From Pseudomonas sp. FP1742 (GTDB taxonomy: Bacteria > Pseudomonadota > Gammaproteobacteria > Pseudomonadales > Pseudomonadaceae): a DNA stretch of 64,000 nucleotides. The position numbers and the translations under genes were made by a program. Positions 37,451 to 47,880 of this stretch are shown in pieces (position 1 is the stretch's first letter; the number at the start of each line of letters is the position of its first letter). Location of the stretch: contig NZ_CP117460.1 in the NCBI RefSeq assembly GCF_030687145.1, positions 6,200,001 to 6,264,000 of the forward strand. Reading direction: 5' to 3'. The notes below the pieces were generated by a model, which saw only the letters and a list, made by a program, of their open reading frames with translations, did not search any database and was not told the origin of the DNA.

Positions 37451-37822
37451 TCAGCTCAACCGCCAGGCGGCAAGCCCCAGGCAGACCCAGCCGATCAGGA
37501 ACGCAAGGCCACCGAAAGGTGTAACGATCCCGAGCTTGCTGACGCCGGTCATCGTCAGCAGGTACAGGCTGCCGGAAAACAACACAATGCCGATGGCAAA
37601 GGACGCGCCAGCCCAGGTGATCAGGCGTCCGGGAATCTGCGTGGACAGCAGCGCCACGGCGAGCAACGCCAGGGTATGCACCAGTTGATAGGTGACGCCT
37701 GTGTGGAAAATCGTCAAGTACTCGGCGCTCAGGCGGTTTTTCAGGCCGTGGGCGGCAAATGCGCCCAAGGCAACACCGGTGAAGCCGAAAAAGGCAGCCA
37801 GCATCAGGAAACCACGCAACAT
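37451..37822 (-). CDS. DUF423 membrane protein
   Basis: It has 123 residues and four membrane helices (about 5-25, 45-62, 68-88, 98-118). The family mark GVALGAFAAHGLKNRLS follows the first helix. The function is unknown. It is divergent from mtgA, with 74 bases between the starts, and lies 90 bases upstream of thiS in the same direction. Confidence 0.88.
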   Translation of the reverse strand: MLRGFLMLAAFFGFTGVALGAFAAHGLKNRLSAEYLTIFHTGVTYQLVHTLALLAVALLSTQIPGRLITWAGASFAIGIVLFSGSLYLLTMTGVSKLGIVTPFGGLAFLIGWVCLGLAAWRLS

Positions 37823-37896
37823 GAAGAACTCCAGTCAGACTCGATCAACAGGGTCTGTATAATGGCCGGCTCAACGGGTTCGGCCAAGCCATCTCT

Positions 37897-38619
37897 ATGC
37901 TGCAGATAATTTTCCGTCGCTTCATGAAAGCCCTGCTCTGGTTCGCGGGCGGCAGTGTATTGCTGGTGTTGCTGTTTCGGGTGGTGCCGCCACCGGGAAC
38001 GGCGCTGATGGTCGAGCGCAAGATTGAATCCTGGCTCGACGGCGAACCCATTGACCTGCAACGCACCTGGAAACCCTGGGATGAAATCTCCGATGACCTG
38101 AAAGTCGCGGTGATCGCCGGTGAAGACCAGAAGTTTCCCGAGCATTGGGGTTTTGATTTCAGCGCCATTCAGGCGGCTTTTGCGCATAACGAGCGCGGTG
38201 GTTCGATTCGCGGCGCCAGCACCCTGAGCCAGCAAGTGTCGAAAAACCTGTTTCTGTGGTCTGGTCGCAGCTGGCTGCGCAAAGGTCTGGAAGCCTGGTT
38301 TACTGGGCTGATCGAAGTGCTCTGGCCCAAACAGCGGATTCTTGAGGTATACCTCAACAGCGTCGAGTGGGATGAAGGCGTGTTTGGCGCCGAAGCGGCC
38401 GCCCGGCATCACTTTGGCGTGGGCGCTCGTTCGCTGTCCCGGCAACAGGCTAGCTTGCTGGCGGCGGTCCTGCCGAACCCGCGGGTGTGGAGCGCCAGCC
38501 ACCCGACCTCCTACGTTGCAAGGCGGGCGGGGTGGATTCGCCAGCAGATGAATCAATTGGGCGGTGACAGTTATCTGCTCGACCTCAACGATTCGCGTCG
38601 GGCGCCGTGGGCCCAATAA
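37897..38619 (+). CDS. mtgA: Monofunctional peptidoglycan glycosyltransferase MtgA
   Basis: Polymerises lipid II into glycan strands without transpeptidation. It has 240 residues: membrane anchor near residues 12-30 (LLWFAGGSVLLVLLF), catalytic Glu in IAGEDQKFPEHWGFD near residue 75, RGASTLSQQVSKNLFLW, second Glu region RILEVYLNSVEWDEGVFGAEAAARHHF. Complete at both ends. Confidence 0.95.
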   Translation: MLQIIFRRFMKALLWFAGGSVLLVLLFRVVPPPGTALMVERKIESWLDGEPIDLQRTWKPWDEISDDLKVAVIAGEDQKFPEHWGFDFSAIQAAFAHNERGGSIRGASTLSQQVSKNLFLWSGRSWLRKGLEAWFTGLIEVLWPKQRILEVYLNSVEWDEGVFGAEAAARHHFGVGARSLSRQQASLLAAVLPNPRVWSASHPTSYVARRAGWIRQQMNQLGGDSYLLDLNDSRRAPWAQ

Positions 38620-38652
38620 CCAAACACATTCTCGTGCACACCGAAAACTCCC

Positions 38653-38742
38653 TGTGGGAGCGGGCTTGCTCGCGAATGCGGCGTGTCATTCAGCTTTGAT
38701 GTTGACTGATACACCGCATTCGCGAGCAAGCCCGCTCCCACA
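38653..38742. repeat. REP pair between mtgA and rpoH
   Basis: Inverted REP copies between convergent genes, next to a separate intrinsic terminator. Confidence 0.9.
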
Positions 38743-38768
38743 TTGGTTTTGTGGTGTAGCGCAGAAAC

Positions 38769-38804
38769 AAAAACGCCCCGATCAATGATCGGGGCGTTTT
38801 TTAT
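38769..38804. terminator. Bidirectional intrinsic terminator (mtgA/rpoH)
   Basis: Perfect stem ACGCCCCGATC / GATCGGGGCGT with a two-base loop, with AAAAA on the left and TTTTTT on the right. It will serve mtgA on the plus strand and rpoH on the minus strand; the rpoH stop is 15 bases away. Confidence 0.9.
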
Positions 38805-38818
38805 TGCCGTTGCTGCGG

Positions 38819-39673
<855 letters not shown>

Positions 39674-39722
39674 ACGAAAAAACCTCCGACTTACATAACT
39701 CGTGCAGTTCAGCACTGCGAAA

Positions 39723-39749
39723 ATTGACCGGAAACCAAAAAACAAGTTC
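39723..39749 (-). promoter_or_regulatory. AlgU (sigma-22/RpoE)-like promoter upstream of rpoH
   Basis: On the minus strand GAACTT is followed after exactly 16 bases by TCAAT, about 50 bases ahead of the rpoH start. AlgU promoters are GAACTT-N16/17-TCtgA, and AlgU control of rpoH is known in P. aeruginosa. The -35 is a perfect match; the -10 is only partial. Confidence 0.55.
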
Positions 39750-39786
39750 CCATAAACGCTGAAAGGTCAATACGAGCAAAATGATA

Positions 39787-40812
39787 TTACTTTGGCGCAA
39801 GCTCCCGCAGGTGGCGTGCGACTGCAATCCATGCACCGATATACCCCAACAGCACCGCGCCAAGCAAGAGCGACAGACCGTCGGCAACTGGCACTCCGGC
39901 CAGCGCAAAATCACTGCCGTACAAACCGGCCAGTCCAACCACCGCGTCGTTCAACCAGTTCAGGCCGAACGCCAATACGCCCCAGGAAAGAATCCCCGCA
40001 CCGAAGCCATAAAGCGCGCCCATATACAGAAAGGGCCTGCGCACATAACTGTCCGTGCCGCCGACGAGTTTAATCACTTCTATCTCTGTGCGGCGGTTTT
40101 CAATATGAAGACGAATGGTATTGCCTATCACCAAAAGTAATGCAGAAACCAAAAGCACGGTCAGACCGAAGACAAAACGGTCACCCAGCTTGAGGATGGC
40201 TGCCAGACGCTCGACCCAGACTAGATCAAGTTGCGCCTGTTGTACCTTCGGCAGCTCGGAAAGTTTTTGTCGTAATGCTTCAAGCGCGGGCTTGTCGACC
40301 TCGTTCGGGGTCACCAGAACCACGCCCGGCAGCGGGTTTTCCGGCAGTTCCTTAAGGGCTTCGCCCAGTCCGGACTGCTGCTGGAACTCTTCCAGTGCCT
40401 GATCGCGACCCACGTATTCGGCCTCGGCTACACCGGGTATGCCCTTGATCTGCTCGCGCAACGACTCGCCCTGTTCAGGGCTGGCATCAAGTTGCAAGTA
40501 CAGGGAGATCTGCGCCGCACGTTGCCAGGAGCCGCCCAGACGCTCGACGTTACTCAGCAAAAGTGACAGGCCCATCGGCAAGCTCAGGGCGACCGCCATC
40601 ACCATGCAGGTGAAAAAGCTGCCGATCGGCTGCTTGCCCAAGCGGCGCAGGCTGTCCAGCAGACTGGCGCGGTGGCTTTCGACCCAGGCGCGGAACAGCG
40701 TGGCGAAGTCCGGGCCGTCGTCATCGTCGCGCTTTTTCTTCTGTTGCGGTTGCGGATCGGCGGCCTTAGGGGCCACGCGTTCGGAAACCTTGGGGCTACG
40801 TGTCGCACTCAT
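39787..40812 (-). CDS. ftsX: Cell division protein FtsX
   Basis: Inner-membrane partner of FtsE; controls peptidoglycan hydrolase activation at the septum. It has 341 residues: long charged N-terminal tail (QQKKKRDDDDG), a first membrane helix near 65-87, a periplasmic domain (residues 95-205), then three helices near 215-238, 262-288 and 310-330. The start overlaps the ftsE stop as ATGA. Confidence 0.95.
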   Translation of the reverse strand: MSATRSPKVSERVAPKAADPQPQQKKKRDDDDGPDFATLFRAWVESHRASLLDSLRRLGKQPIGSFFTCMVMAVALSLPMGLSLLLSNVERLGGSWQRAAQISLYLQLDASPEQGESLREQIKGIPGVAEAEYVGRDQALEEFQQQSGLGEALKELPENPLPGVVLVTPNEVDKPALEALRQKLSELPKVQQAQLDLVWVERLAAILKLGDRFVFGLTVLLVSALLLVIGNTIRLHIENRRTEIEVIKLVGGTDSYVRRPFLYMGALYGFGAGILSWGVLAFGLNWLNDAVVGLAGLYGSDFALAGVPVADGLSLLLGAVLLGYIGAWIAVARHLRELAPK

Positions 40813-41480
40813 ACGCCAGCCTCCCCGTCGCCGATCAATCGGCCACGCTGCAGGGTCAGCATGCGGTGCCGCATGCGGGCAATCAGTGCCAGGTCGTGAC
40901 TGGCGATCAGCACGCTGGTGCCCAGGCGGTTGATGTCTTCGAACACGCCCATGATTTCGGCCGCCAGACGCGGGTCGAGGTTACCGGTCGGTTCGTCCGC
41001 CAGCAGCAAGGCCGGACGGTGAACGATGGCGCGGGCGATGCCGACGCGCTGTTGCTGGCCGGTGGACAGATCGCCCGGGTACAGATCGGTCTTGTCCGAG
41101 AGCGCCACGCGCTCCAGGGCCGAGTCCACACGCTTGGCGACCTCGGCCTTGGACAGGCCAAGGATCTGCAACGGCAATGCGACGTTATTGAACACTGTGC
41201 GATCGAACAGCAACTGGTGATTCTGGAACACCACACCGATCTGTCGGCGCAGGAACGGAATCTGTGCATTGCTGATGGTGCCCAGGTCTTGCCCGGCCAG
41301 CAGCAATTTGCCAGTGGTCGGACGCTCCATGGCCAGCAACAGCCGCAACAAGGTGCTTTTACCGGCGCCGGAATGGCCGGTGACAAACAAGAATTCGCCC
41401 CGACGGACTCGAAAGCTCAGCTCATGCAAGCCGACGTGACCGTTCGGGTAGCGTTTACCGACCTGTTCGAAACGAATCAT
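40809..41480 (-). CDS. ftsE: Cell division ATP-binding protein FtsE
   Basis: ABC-type ATPase of 223 residues that drives FtsX. Walker A GHSGAGKS (35-42), Q-loop, signature LSTGQQQRVGIARAI, Walker B LLLADEPTGNLD and the switch His in LIASHD are all intact. It overlaps both ftsX and ftsY by 4 bases. Confidence 0.97.
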   Translation of the reverse strand: MIRFEQVGKRYPNGHVGLHELSFRVRRGEFLFVTGHSGAGKSTLLRLLLAMERPTTGKLLLAGQDLGTISNAQIPFLRRQIGVVFQNHQLLFDRTVFNNVALPLQILGLSKAEVAKRVDSALERVALSDKTDLYPGDLSTGQQQRVGIARAIVHRPALLLADEPTGNLDPRLAAEIMGVFEDINRLGTSVLIASHDLALIARMRHRMLTLQRGRLIGDGEAGV

Positions 41481-42994
41481 GAACGCTCCCGTTCGGCAAA
41501 CAATGCCTGGACAAAGGGTTCTGCTTCAAAAGTACGCAAATCGTCGATGCCTTCACCGACGCCGATGTAGCGGATCGGCAGGCCGAACTGCTTGGCCAGG
41601 GCGAAAATCACCCCGCCCTTGGCGGTGCCGTCGAGTTTGGTCAGCGCCAAGCCGGTCAATTCGACGGTCTGGTTGAATTGCTTGGCCTGGTTGATGGCGT
41701 TCTGGCCGGTACCGGCGTCGAGCACCAACAGCACTTCGTGCGGCGCGTCGGCGTCGAGTTTGCCGATCACCCGGCGAACCTTTTTCAGCTCTTCCATCAG
41801 GTTGTCTTTGGTGTGCAGACGACCGGCGGTGTCAGCGATCAGCACGTCAATGCCCCGGGCCTTGGCGGCCTGCACGGCGTCGAAGATCACCGAAGCCGAG
41901 TCGGCCCCGGTGTGCTGGGCAATCACCGGAATCTTGTTGCGCTCGCCCCAGACCTGCAACTGCTCGACCGCTGCCGCGCGGAAGGTGTCACCGGCGGCGA
42001 GCATGACTTTCTTGCCTTCCAGTTGCAGCTTCTTCGCCAGTTTGCCGATGGTGGTGGTTTTGCCGGCACCGTTGACGCCGACCACCAGAATCACGAACGG
42101 CTTGTTCTGCGAGGTGATTTTCAGCGGCTGCTCGACCGGCTTGAGCATCGCTGCCAGTTCGGCCTGCAGGGATTTGTACAGCGCATTGGCATCGGCCAGC
42201 TCCTTGCGGGCGACTTTCTGGGTCAGGCGCTGAATGATCACCGACGTCGCTTCAACGCCGACATCGGCGGTCAGCAGACGGGTCTCGATGTCTTCGAGCA
42301 ATTCGTCATCGATGATCTTCTTGCCGAGGAACAGGCTGGCCATGCCCTCGCCAATGCTGGCGCTGGTCTTAGACAGGCCTTGCTTGAGGCGGGCGAAGAA
42401 ACCGGCTTTGGTCTCTTCGGTACGCACAGGCTCGACTGGAGTTTCGAGGGGCTCGACCGGTGTGGCGGCAACAGGAGCGATGACGGGTGCAGGCGTTTGA
42501 GCAACTGGAGCAACTGGAGCAACTGGAGCAACCGGAGCAACAAATGCAGGCACTGCAGGCTCTGGAACCACCGGCGCAGGTTCGGCTACGAACACGGGCG
42601 CAACGGCTGCCGGTTCAACCACTGGCGCCCGAACCGGCTCCGGAGTAAACGCAGTCGGGGCCGGAATCGGTGGCGTGATGTGCGGCGCTTGCTCATCCTC
42701 GACCAGCGCCACCGGTTCTTCCGCTACCGGCAATGTCAGCCACGGCTCGGCAACAGGCGTCAGCGGCAATGGGGCCGCGACTTCGGTTTCAGGTATAAGC
42801 TCGGCCGCAGCTTGCAGCACCGGCCCGTCTATCGGCACAGGCTTTTGCTCTATAACCGGTGCAGGAGTTGGCTCGGAAAGTGGCTGTGGCTGTTCGACAA
42901 CGGGTTCCTGCGGCTTTTTGCGCAGCCATCCGAACAGGCTTTTCTTCTCGCCAGCCGCAGCTGGGGTCTTCTTGTCGTCGTTGGAACCAAACAT
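41477..42994 (-). CDS. ftsY: Signal recognition particle receptor FtsY
   Basis: GTPase that docks SRP-ribosome complexes at the membrane. It has 505 residues. Residues 1-195 are an acidic, Pro/Ala/Val-rich A domain, including a run of Ala-Pro-Val repeats that vary easily in length; the N domain follows, then the G domain with [23 protein letters not shown] and [10 protein letters not shown]. The start [20 protein letters not shown] follows GAGGAC-type sequence. First gene of ftsY-ftsE-ftsX, with rpoH behind. Confidence 0.96.
   Translation of the reverse strand: MFGSNDDKKTPAAAGEKKSLFGWLRKKPQEPVVEQPQPLSEPTPAPVIEQKPVPIDGPVLQAAAELIPETEVAAPLPLTPVAEPWLTLPVAEEPVALVEDEQAPHITPPIPAPTAFTPEPVRAPVVEPAAVAPVFVAEPAPVVPEPAVPAFVAPVAPVAPVAPVAQTPAPVIAPVAATPVEPLETPVEPVRTEETKAGFFARLKQGLSKTSASIGEGMASLFLGKKIIDDELLEDIETRLLTADVGVEATSVIIQRLTQKVARKELADANALYKSLQAELAAMLKPVEQPLKITSQNKPFVILVVGVNGAGKTTTIGKLAKKLQLEGKKVMLAAGDTFRAAAVEQLQVWGERNKIPVIAQHTGADSASVIFDAVQAAKARGIDVLIADTAGRLHTKDNLMEELKKVRRVIGKLDADAPHEVLLVLDAGTGQNAINQAKQFNQTVELTGLALTKLDGTAKGGVIFALAKQFGLPIRYIGVGEGIDDLRTFEAEPFVQALFAERERS
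42501..42536. repeat. Four tandem 9-base units inside ftsY
   Basis: GCAACTGGA occurs three times and GCAACCGGA once, head to tail. It encodes Ala-Pro-Val repeats in the FtsY A domain on the other strand. Whole-unit gain or loss would keep the frame. Confidence 0.85.
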
Positions 42995-43337
42995 GGAGGA
43001 CGGCTATCTCACGGTAGCGACGCGCCCAAAGGCGCCTCGGCAAATAAAAAATTCGATGCAGAACAGACTGCGATTCATCCAGCTTGTTCACGCGCAACAT
43101 TTTGTCGAGGAGCGAACGGCACCTCACAGAAACGATTTCACGAAGGACTGAAGCGGCAAAATCGGCGAAAAAGCAGAGTTTAGTTGATAACTATCAGCTT
43201 TCTGCCGCAAACCCATACAACCTGATCAAACACCAAGGCTTGATAGGCGTGGCCGCCAGTAAAACGGATCAGTATCCTAGCACCCTCTCGCCCGCCTACG
43301 CTAAGACCAGCGGGCAGCCCAACAGGTTTAAAAACGA
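42995..43337. other. Divergent non-coding region between ftsY and the M16 peptidase gene
   Basis: 343 bases without a supported gene. It must hold promoters for ftsY (minus) and the M16 pair (plus). The only clear structure is a dyad, AGTTGATA-AC-TATCAGCT (43192-43209), with one mismatch in eight. Two short plus-strand open frames here lack ribosome binding sites and coding character. Confidence 0.6.
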
Positions 43338-44693
43338 ATGAATGCTCTAGCCCGCCGCGCTGCAGGCCTGCTGCTCAGCACAGTTTGTCTGCCCCTCTCA
43401 GCCTTGGCTGCCGACCCACAACCGACCCACGAATTCACCCTCGACAACGGCCTGAAGGTTGTCGTGCGCGAAGACCATCGTGCACCGGTCGTCGTTTCCC
43501 AGATCTGGTACAAGGTCGGCTCCAGCTACGAGACTCCGGGCCAGACCGGCTTGTCCCACGCGCTGGAACACATGATGTTCAAGGGCAGCGAGAAAGTCGG
43601 CCCCGGCGAAGCCTCGCTGATCCTGCGCGACCTCGGTGCCGAAGAGAACGCTTTCACCAGCGATGACTTCACCGCGTATTACCAGGTATTGGCCCGCGAC
43701 CGTCTGGGCGTGGCCTTCGAACTGGAAGCCGACCGCATGGCCAACCTGCGCCTGCCGGCCGACGAGTTCGCCCGCGAGATCGAGGTGATCAAAGAAGAAC
43801 GTCGCCTGCGCACCGACGACAAGCCGATGTCCAAGGCCTACGAACGTTTCATGGCCATGGCCTACCCCGCCAGCGGCTATCACACGCCGACCATCGGCTG
43901 GATGGCGGACCTGGACCGCATGAAAGTCGAAGAACTGCGCCACTGGTACCAGTCCTGGTATGTGCCGAACAACGCCACCCTGGTAGTGGTCGGCGATGTG
44001 ACCCCGGATGAAGTCAAAACCCTGGCCCAGCGCTACTTCGGCCCGATCGCCAAGCGCGACGTGCCACCGGCGAAAATCCCGCTGGAGCTGGCTGAGCCCG
44101 GTGAACGCAAGATCACCCTGCATGTGCAGACTCAATTGCCGAGCCTGATGCTGGCCTTCAACGTGCCGAGCATCGCCACCGCCGCAGACAAACAGTCGGT
44201 GAACGCCCTGCGCCTGATCTCCGCCCTGCTCGACGGCGGCTACAGCGGTCGCATCCCGACGCAACTGGAGCGCGGCGAAGAGCTGGTGTCCGGCGGCTCG
44301 TCGAGCTATGACGCCTACACCCGTGGCGACAGCCTGTTCACATTGTCGGCCACGCCGAACACCCAGAAGAAGAAAACCATGGCCCAGGCTGAAGCCGGCC
44401 TGTGGAAACTGCTCGAACAACTGAAAACCACCGCACCATCCACTGAAGAACTGGAGCGGGTACGAGCGCAAGTGATTGCCGGTCTGGTCTTTGAGCGTGA
44501 CTCGATCACCAGCCAGGCCACCGCCATCGGTCAGCTGGAAACCGTCGGCCTGTCCTGGAAACTGATGGACACCGAACTTGCCGACCTGGAAAGCGTGACC
44601 CCGCAAGATATCCAGAAGACCGCCAAGCTGTATTTCACCCGCGAACGTCTCAGCGTCGCCCATGTACTGCCACAGGAGACGACTCATGAGTGA
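43338..44693 (+). CDS. M16-family zinc peptidase, catalytic subunit (periplasmic)
   Basis: It has 451 residues with a signal peptide (LLLSTVCLPLSALAA, cleavage near 25). The inverted zinc motif His-x-x-Glu-His is HALEH at 74-78 and a downstream acid pair in EVIKEERR near 149-156 supplies the third ligand. Later GGYSGRIPTQL belongs to the second half of the fold. It works as a heterodimer with the next gene product, as in other bacterial M16B pairs. The substrate is unknown. Confidence 0.92.
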   Translation: MNALARRAAGLLLSTVCLPLSALAADPQPTHEFTLDNGLKVVVREDHRAPVVVSQIWYKVGSSYETPGQTGLSHALEHMMFKGSEKVGPGEASLILRDLGAEENAFTSDDFTAYYQVLARDRLGVAFELEADRMANLRLPADEFAREIEVIKEERRLRTDDKPMSKAYERFMAMAYPASGYHTPTIGWMADLDRMKVEELRHWYQSWYVPNNATLVVVGDVTPDEVKTLAQRYFGPIAKRDVPPAKIPLELAEPGERKITLHVQTQLPSLMLAFNVPSIATAADKQSVNALRLISALLDGGYSGRIPTQLERGEELVSGGSSSYDAYTRGDSLFTLSATPNTQKKKTMAQAEAGLWKLLEQLKTTAPSTEELERVRAQVIAGLVFERDSITSQATAIGQLETVGLSWKLMDTELADLESVTPQDIQKTAKLYFTRERLSVAHVLPQETTHE

Positions 44694-46176
44694 GCGTAAA
44701 AAATCACGTCTGGCCCTGATCGGCCTGATCGCTGTCGCACTGATCGGGTCTGCCGCCTTCTATCTGTCAAAACCCGACGAGTCCAACGCCAGCGAAGCCC
44801 TCGACAAGGCCAAGTCCAGCCAGAAACTGCAATCGCTTGCCGAACTCGACGGCAAGGCCCCAAGCCATCGCTCGCTGAACGTGCAGACCTGGAACACCGC
44901 CGAAGGCGCCAAGGTGCTGTTCGTCGAAGCCCGTGAGCTGCCGATGTTCGACATGCGCCTGATTTTCGCCGCCGGCAGCAGCCAGGACGGCGACGCACCC
45001 GGCCTGGCACTGCTGACCAATGCCATGCTCAACGAAGGCGTGGCCGGCAAAGATGTCGGCGCCATCGCTCAGGGCTTCGAAGGATTGGGCGCCGACTTCA
45101 GCAATGGCGCGTACAAGGACATGGCGCTTGCCTCGTTGCGCAGCCTCAGTGCCGCGGACAAGCGCGAGCCTGCCTTGAAGCTGTTCGCTGAAGTCGTCGG
45201 CAAACCGACCTTCCCCGCCGACTCATTTGCCCGCATCAAGAACCAGATGCTCGCCGGCTTCGAATTCCAGAAACAGAACCCCGGCAAACTCGCCAGCCTG
45301 GAGCTGATGAACCGCTTGTATGGCGATCACCCGTACGCGCACTCCAGCGACGGTACGGCGAAGAGCATTCCACCGATCACCCTGGCGCAGTTGCGAGCCT
45401 TCCATCAGAAAGCCTACGCCGCCGGCAACGTGGTGATTGCGCTGGTGGGCGACCTGTCGCGCGCCGAAGCGGAGGCGGTTGCCGCCCAAGTGTCCGCCGA
45501 CCTGCCCAAAGGCCCGGCCCTGGCGAAAGTCGAACAACCGATCGACCCCAAACCCAGCATCGGCCATATCGAGTTTCCGTCCAAACAGACCAACCTGATG
45601 ATCGCGCAACTGGGCATCGACCGTGACGATCCGGATTATGCGGCGTTGTCCATGGGCAATCAGATCCTTGGCGGCGGCGGCTTCGGCACCCGGCTGATGA
45701 GTGAAGTGCGCGAGAAGCGTGGCCTGGCGTATGGCGTGTATTCGGGTTTCAGCCCGATGCAGGTTCGCGGCCCGTTCATGATCAACCTGCAAACCCGCGC
45801 CGAGATGAGCGAAGGCACCCTGAAACTGGTGCAGGATGTGCTCGCCGACTACCTTAAAACCGGCCCCACCGAGAAAGAACTCGACGACGCCAAGCGTGAA
45901 CTGGCCGGCAGCTTCCCGCTGTCTACCGCCAGCAACGCCGATATCGTCGGCCAGCTGGGCGCCATGGGTTTCTACAACTTGCCTCTGAGCTACCTGGAAG
46001 ACTTCATGCAACAGTCCCAGAGCCTGACCGTCGAGCAAGTCAAAGCCGCACTGAACAAACACCTGAGCACGGACAAACTGGTCATCGTCAGCGCTGGCCC
46101 GACCGTGCCACAAAAGCCGTTGCCGGCCCCAACTGACAAACCTGCCGAGCAACCGCTCGGGGTTCCGGAGCATTAA
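44686..46176 (+). CDS. M16-family peptidase-like partner lacking the zinc motif
   Basis: It has 496 residues with an N-terminal membrane/secretion segment (LALIGLIAVALIGSAAFYLS). Where the active subunit has His-x-x-Glu-His this one reads LALLTNAMLNEG, so it cannot bind zinc. It keeps the substrate-contacting C-terminal R/Y motif (GTRLMSEVREKRGLAYGVYS). This is the classic make-up of the non-catalytic half of an M16B heterodimer. It overlaps the catalytic gene by 8 bases and rsmD by 1 base. Confidence 0.9.
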   Translation: MSERKKSRLALIGLIAVALIGSAAFYLSKPDESNASEALDKAKSSQKLQSLAELDGKAPSHRSLNVQTWNTAEGAKVLFVEARELPMFDMRLIFAAGSSQDGDAPGLALLTNAMLNEGVAGKDVGAIAQGFEGLGADFSNGAYKDMALASLRSLSAADKREPALKLFAEVVGKPTFPADSFARIKNQMLAGFEFQKQNPGKLASLELMNRLYGDHPYAHSSDGTAKSIPPITLAQLRAFHQKAYAAGNVVIALVGDLSRAEAEAVAAQVSADLPKGPALAKVEQPIDPKPSIGHIEFPSKQTNLMIAQLGIDRDDPDYAALSMGNQILGGGGFGTRLMSEVREKRGLAYGVYSGFSPMQVRGPFMINLQTRAEMSEGTLKLVQDVLADYLKTGPTEKELDDAKRELAGSFPLSTASNADIVGQLGAMGFYNLPLSYLEDFMQQSQSLTVEQVKAALNKHLSTDKLVIVSAGPTVPQKPLPAPTDKPAEQPLGVPEH

Positions 46177-46793
46177 TGGCCAGTCCATCCCGTCCAAAGA
46201 AACCCGTTCACAACGTGCACAACGGCGTGAATCAACTGCGTATCATCGGCGGCGAATGGCGCAGCCGAAAGCTCAGCTTCCCTGACGCCCCGGGCCTGCG
46301 TCCGACCCCGGACCGGGTGCGTGAAACCCTGTTCAACTGGCTCGCGCCTTACGTCGCCGGGGCCAAGGTGCTCGATCCGTTTGCCGGCAGCGGCGCGCTG
46401 TTTCTGGAAGCCCTGTCCCGTGGCGCGGCCATGGGCCAGGCGCTGGACGCCAGCAATATCGCGGTGTCCAGCCTGAAAGAACATTTGGGCACCCTGCGCT
46501 GCACCAACGGCCAGGTACAGACCGCCGACGCCTTGCGCTATCTGGAAACCCAACCGGCCACGGCGTTCGATCTGGTGTTTCTCGACCCGCCGTTCAATCA
46601 GAATCTGTTGCCTGTAGTTTGCGCTCTGCTCGAAGAGCGTCATTGGCTAGCCGACGATGCGTGGGTCTACACTGAAAGCGAAAGCGCACCGTCGATATTG
46701 GGTTTGCCAGAAAATTGGCGCCTGCATCGGGAGCAAAAATCGGGACGGGTGTACTACGCGTTGTGGCAACGTATGGCAGGGATCGCCGGTTAG
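46176..46793 (+). CDS. rsmD: 16S rRNA (guanine-966-N2)-methyltransferase RsmD
   Basis: It has 205 residues. Motifs: RIIGGEWRSRKLSFPDAPGLRPTPDRVRETLFNW (cut here by the reader at any point; residues 22-55), SAM site VLDPFAGSGALFLEAL near 64 and catalytic FLDPPFNQ near 133. It starts within the stop of the M16 partner gene (TAATG). Confidence 0.2.
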   Translation: MASPSRPKKPVHNVHNGVNQLRIIGGEWRSRKLSFPDAPGLRPTPDRVRETLFNWLAPYVAGAKVLDPFAGSGALFLEALSRGAAMGQALDASNIAVSSLKEHLGTLRCTNGQVQTADALRYLETQPATAFDLVFLDPPFNQNLLPVVCALLEERHWLADDAWVYTESESAPSILGLPENWRLHREQKSGRVYYALWQRMAGIAG

Positions 46794-46866
46794 TCCGGCC
46801 TGAGAAAATGGTGCGAAGCTCAGTCAGCTAACGCTGCGGGTACGCACCGCAGCATCGAGAGCAATC

Positions 46867-47877
46867 GTGTCCCATCTGCCAGAACGCTTCACCCCCGCCT
46901 TCACGCCCGCCTACGGCTTGGGTAATCCGCACGTACAAACCCTGTGGGGACCGCTATGGCGCAAAACCACGCATATCGAACGCGAGCGCGAACGATTGTG
47001 GCTCGAGGACGGCGACTTTCTTGACCTGGACTGGCACGGCCCCCACAGCGCGAATGCGCCGTTGGTGCTGGTATTGCACGGCCTGACCGGCTCGTCGAAT
47101 TCACCTTACGTGGCAGGCATGCAGAAAGCCCTGGGCGCCCAGGGCTGGGCCAGCGTCGCGCTGAACTGGCGAGGCTGCTCCGGCGAGCCCAATCTGCTGC
47201 CACGCAGCTACCATTCCGGGGCCAGTGAAGACCTGGCGGAAACCATCAAACACCTGCGCACCCAACGCCCCCTCGCCCCGCTGTATGCGGTCGGATACTC
47301 CATGGGCGGTAATGTGTTGCTCAAGCATCTGGGTGAAACCGGCAGCAACAGCGGTGTACTCGGTGCGGTGGCAGTGTCGGTGCCGTTTCGCCTCGATCAC
47401 TGTGCCGATCGTATCAGCCAGGGTTTTTCCCAGTTCTACCAAGCGCATTTCATGCGAGAGATGGTCGCCTACATCAAGAACAAACAACGCAGATTCCAGC
47501 ATGAGGGGCATGAGGATGGCCTGGCGGCATTGGAGGCGCTGGGTTCATTAGAGAACTTGCGTACCTTCTGGGATTTCGACGGCCGGGTCACCGCACCGCT
47601 CAATGGTTTCGCCGATGCCGCGGATTACTATCGTCGCGCTTCGAGTCGTTATTTCCTGGGAGAGATTCGTACTCCGACCCTGATTATCCAGGCGGCTGAT
47701 GACCCGTTTGTGTTTCCTCACAGCCTGCCGCGTGCCGACGAACTATCCGCCAGCACTCAATTCGAGTTGCAGGCCAAGGGTGGGCATGTCGGTTTCGTCG
47801 AGGGTTCGTTCAGACAACCGGGTTACTACCTGGAACGGCGCATTCCCCAATGGCTGGCCGCCACGGGGCGCAAGTAA
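46867..47877 (+). CDS. YheT-type alpha/beta hydrolase
   Basis: It has 336 residues. Fold and motifs: PHVQTLWGPLWRK near the N-terminus (family mark), VLVLHGLTGSSNS oxyanion region, nucleophile Ser in AVGYSMGGNVLLK near 143, acid in QAADDPFVFP and His in GGHVGFVEG. Probably an esterase; the substrate is unknown. It starts with GTG at 46867. A small hairpin (GCTGCGG/CCGCAGC, 46833-46853) without a T-run lies between rsmD and this gene. Confidence 0.9.
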   Translation: MSHLPERFTPAFTPAYGLGNPHVQTLWGPLWRKTTHIERERERLWLEDGDFLDLDWHGPHSANAPLVLVLHGLTGSSNSPYVAGMQKALGAQGWASVALNWRGCSGEPNLLPRSYHSGASEDLAETIKHLRTQRPLAPLYAVGYSMGGNVLLKHLGETGSNSGVLGAVAVSVPFRLDHCADRISQGFSQFYQAHFMREMVAYIKNKQRRFQHEGHEDGLAALEALGSLENLRTFWDFDGRVTAPLNGFADAADYYRRASSRYFLGEIRTPTLIIQAADDPFVFPHSLPRADELSASTQFELQAKGGHVGFVEGSFRQPGYYLERRIPQWLAATGRK

Positions 47878-47880
47878 ACC

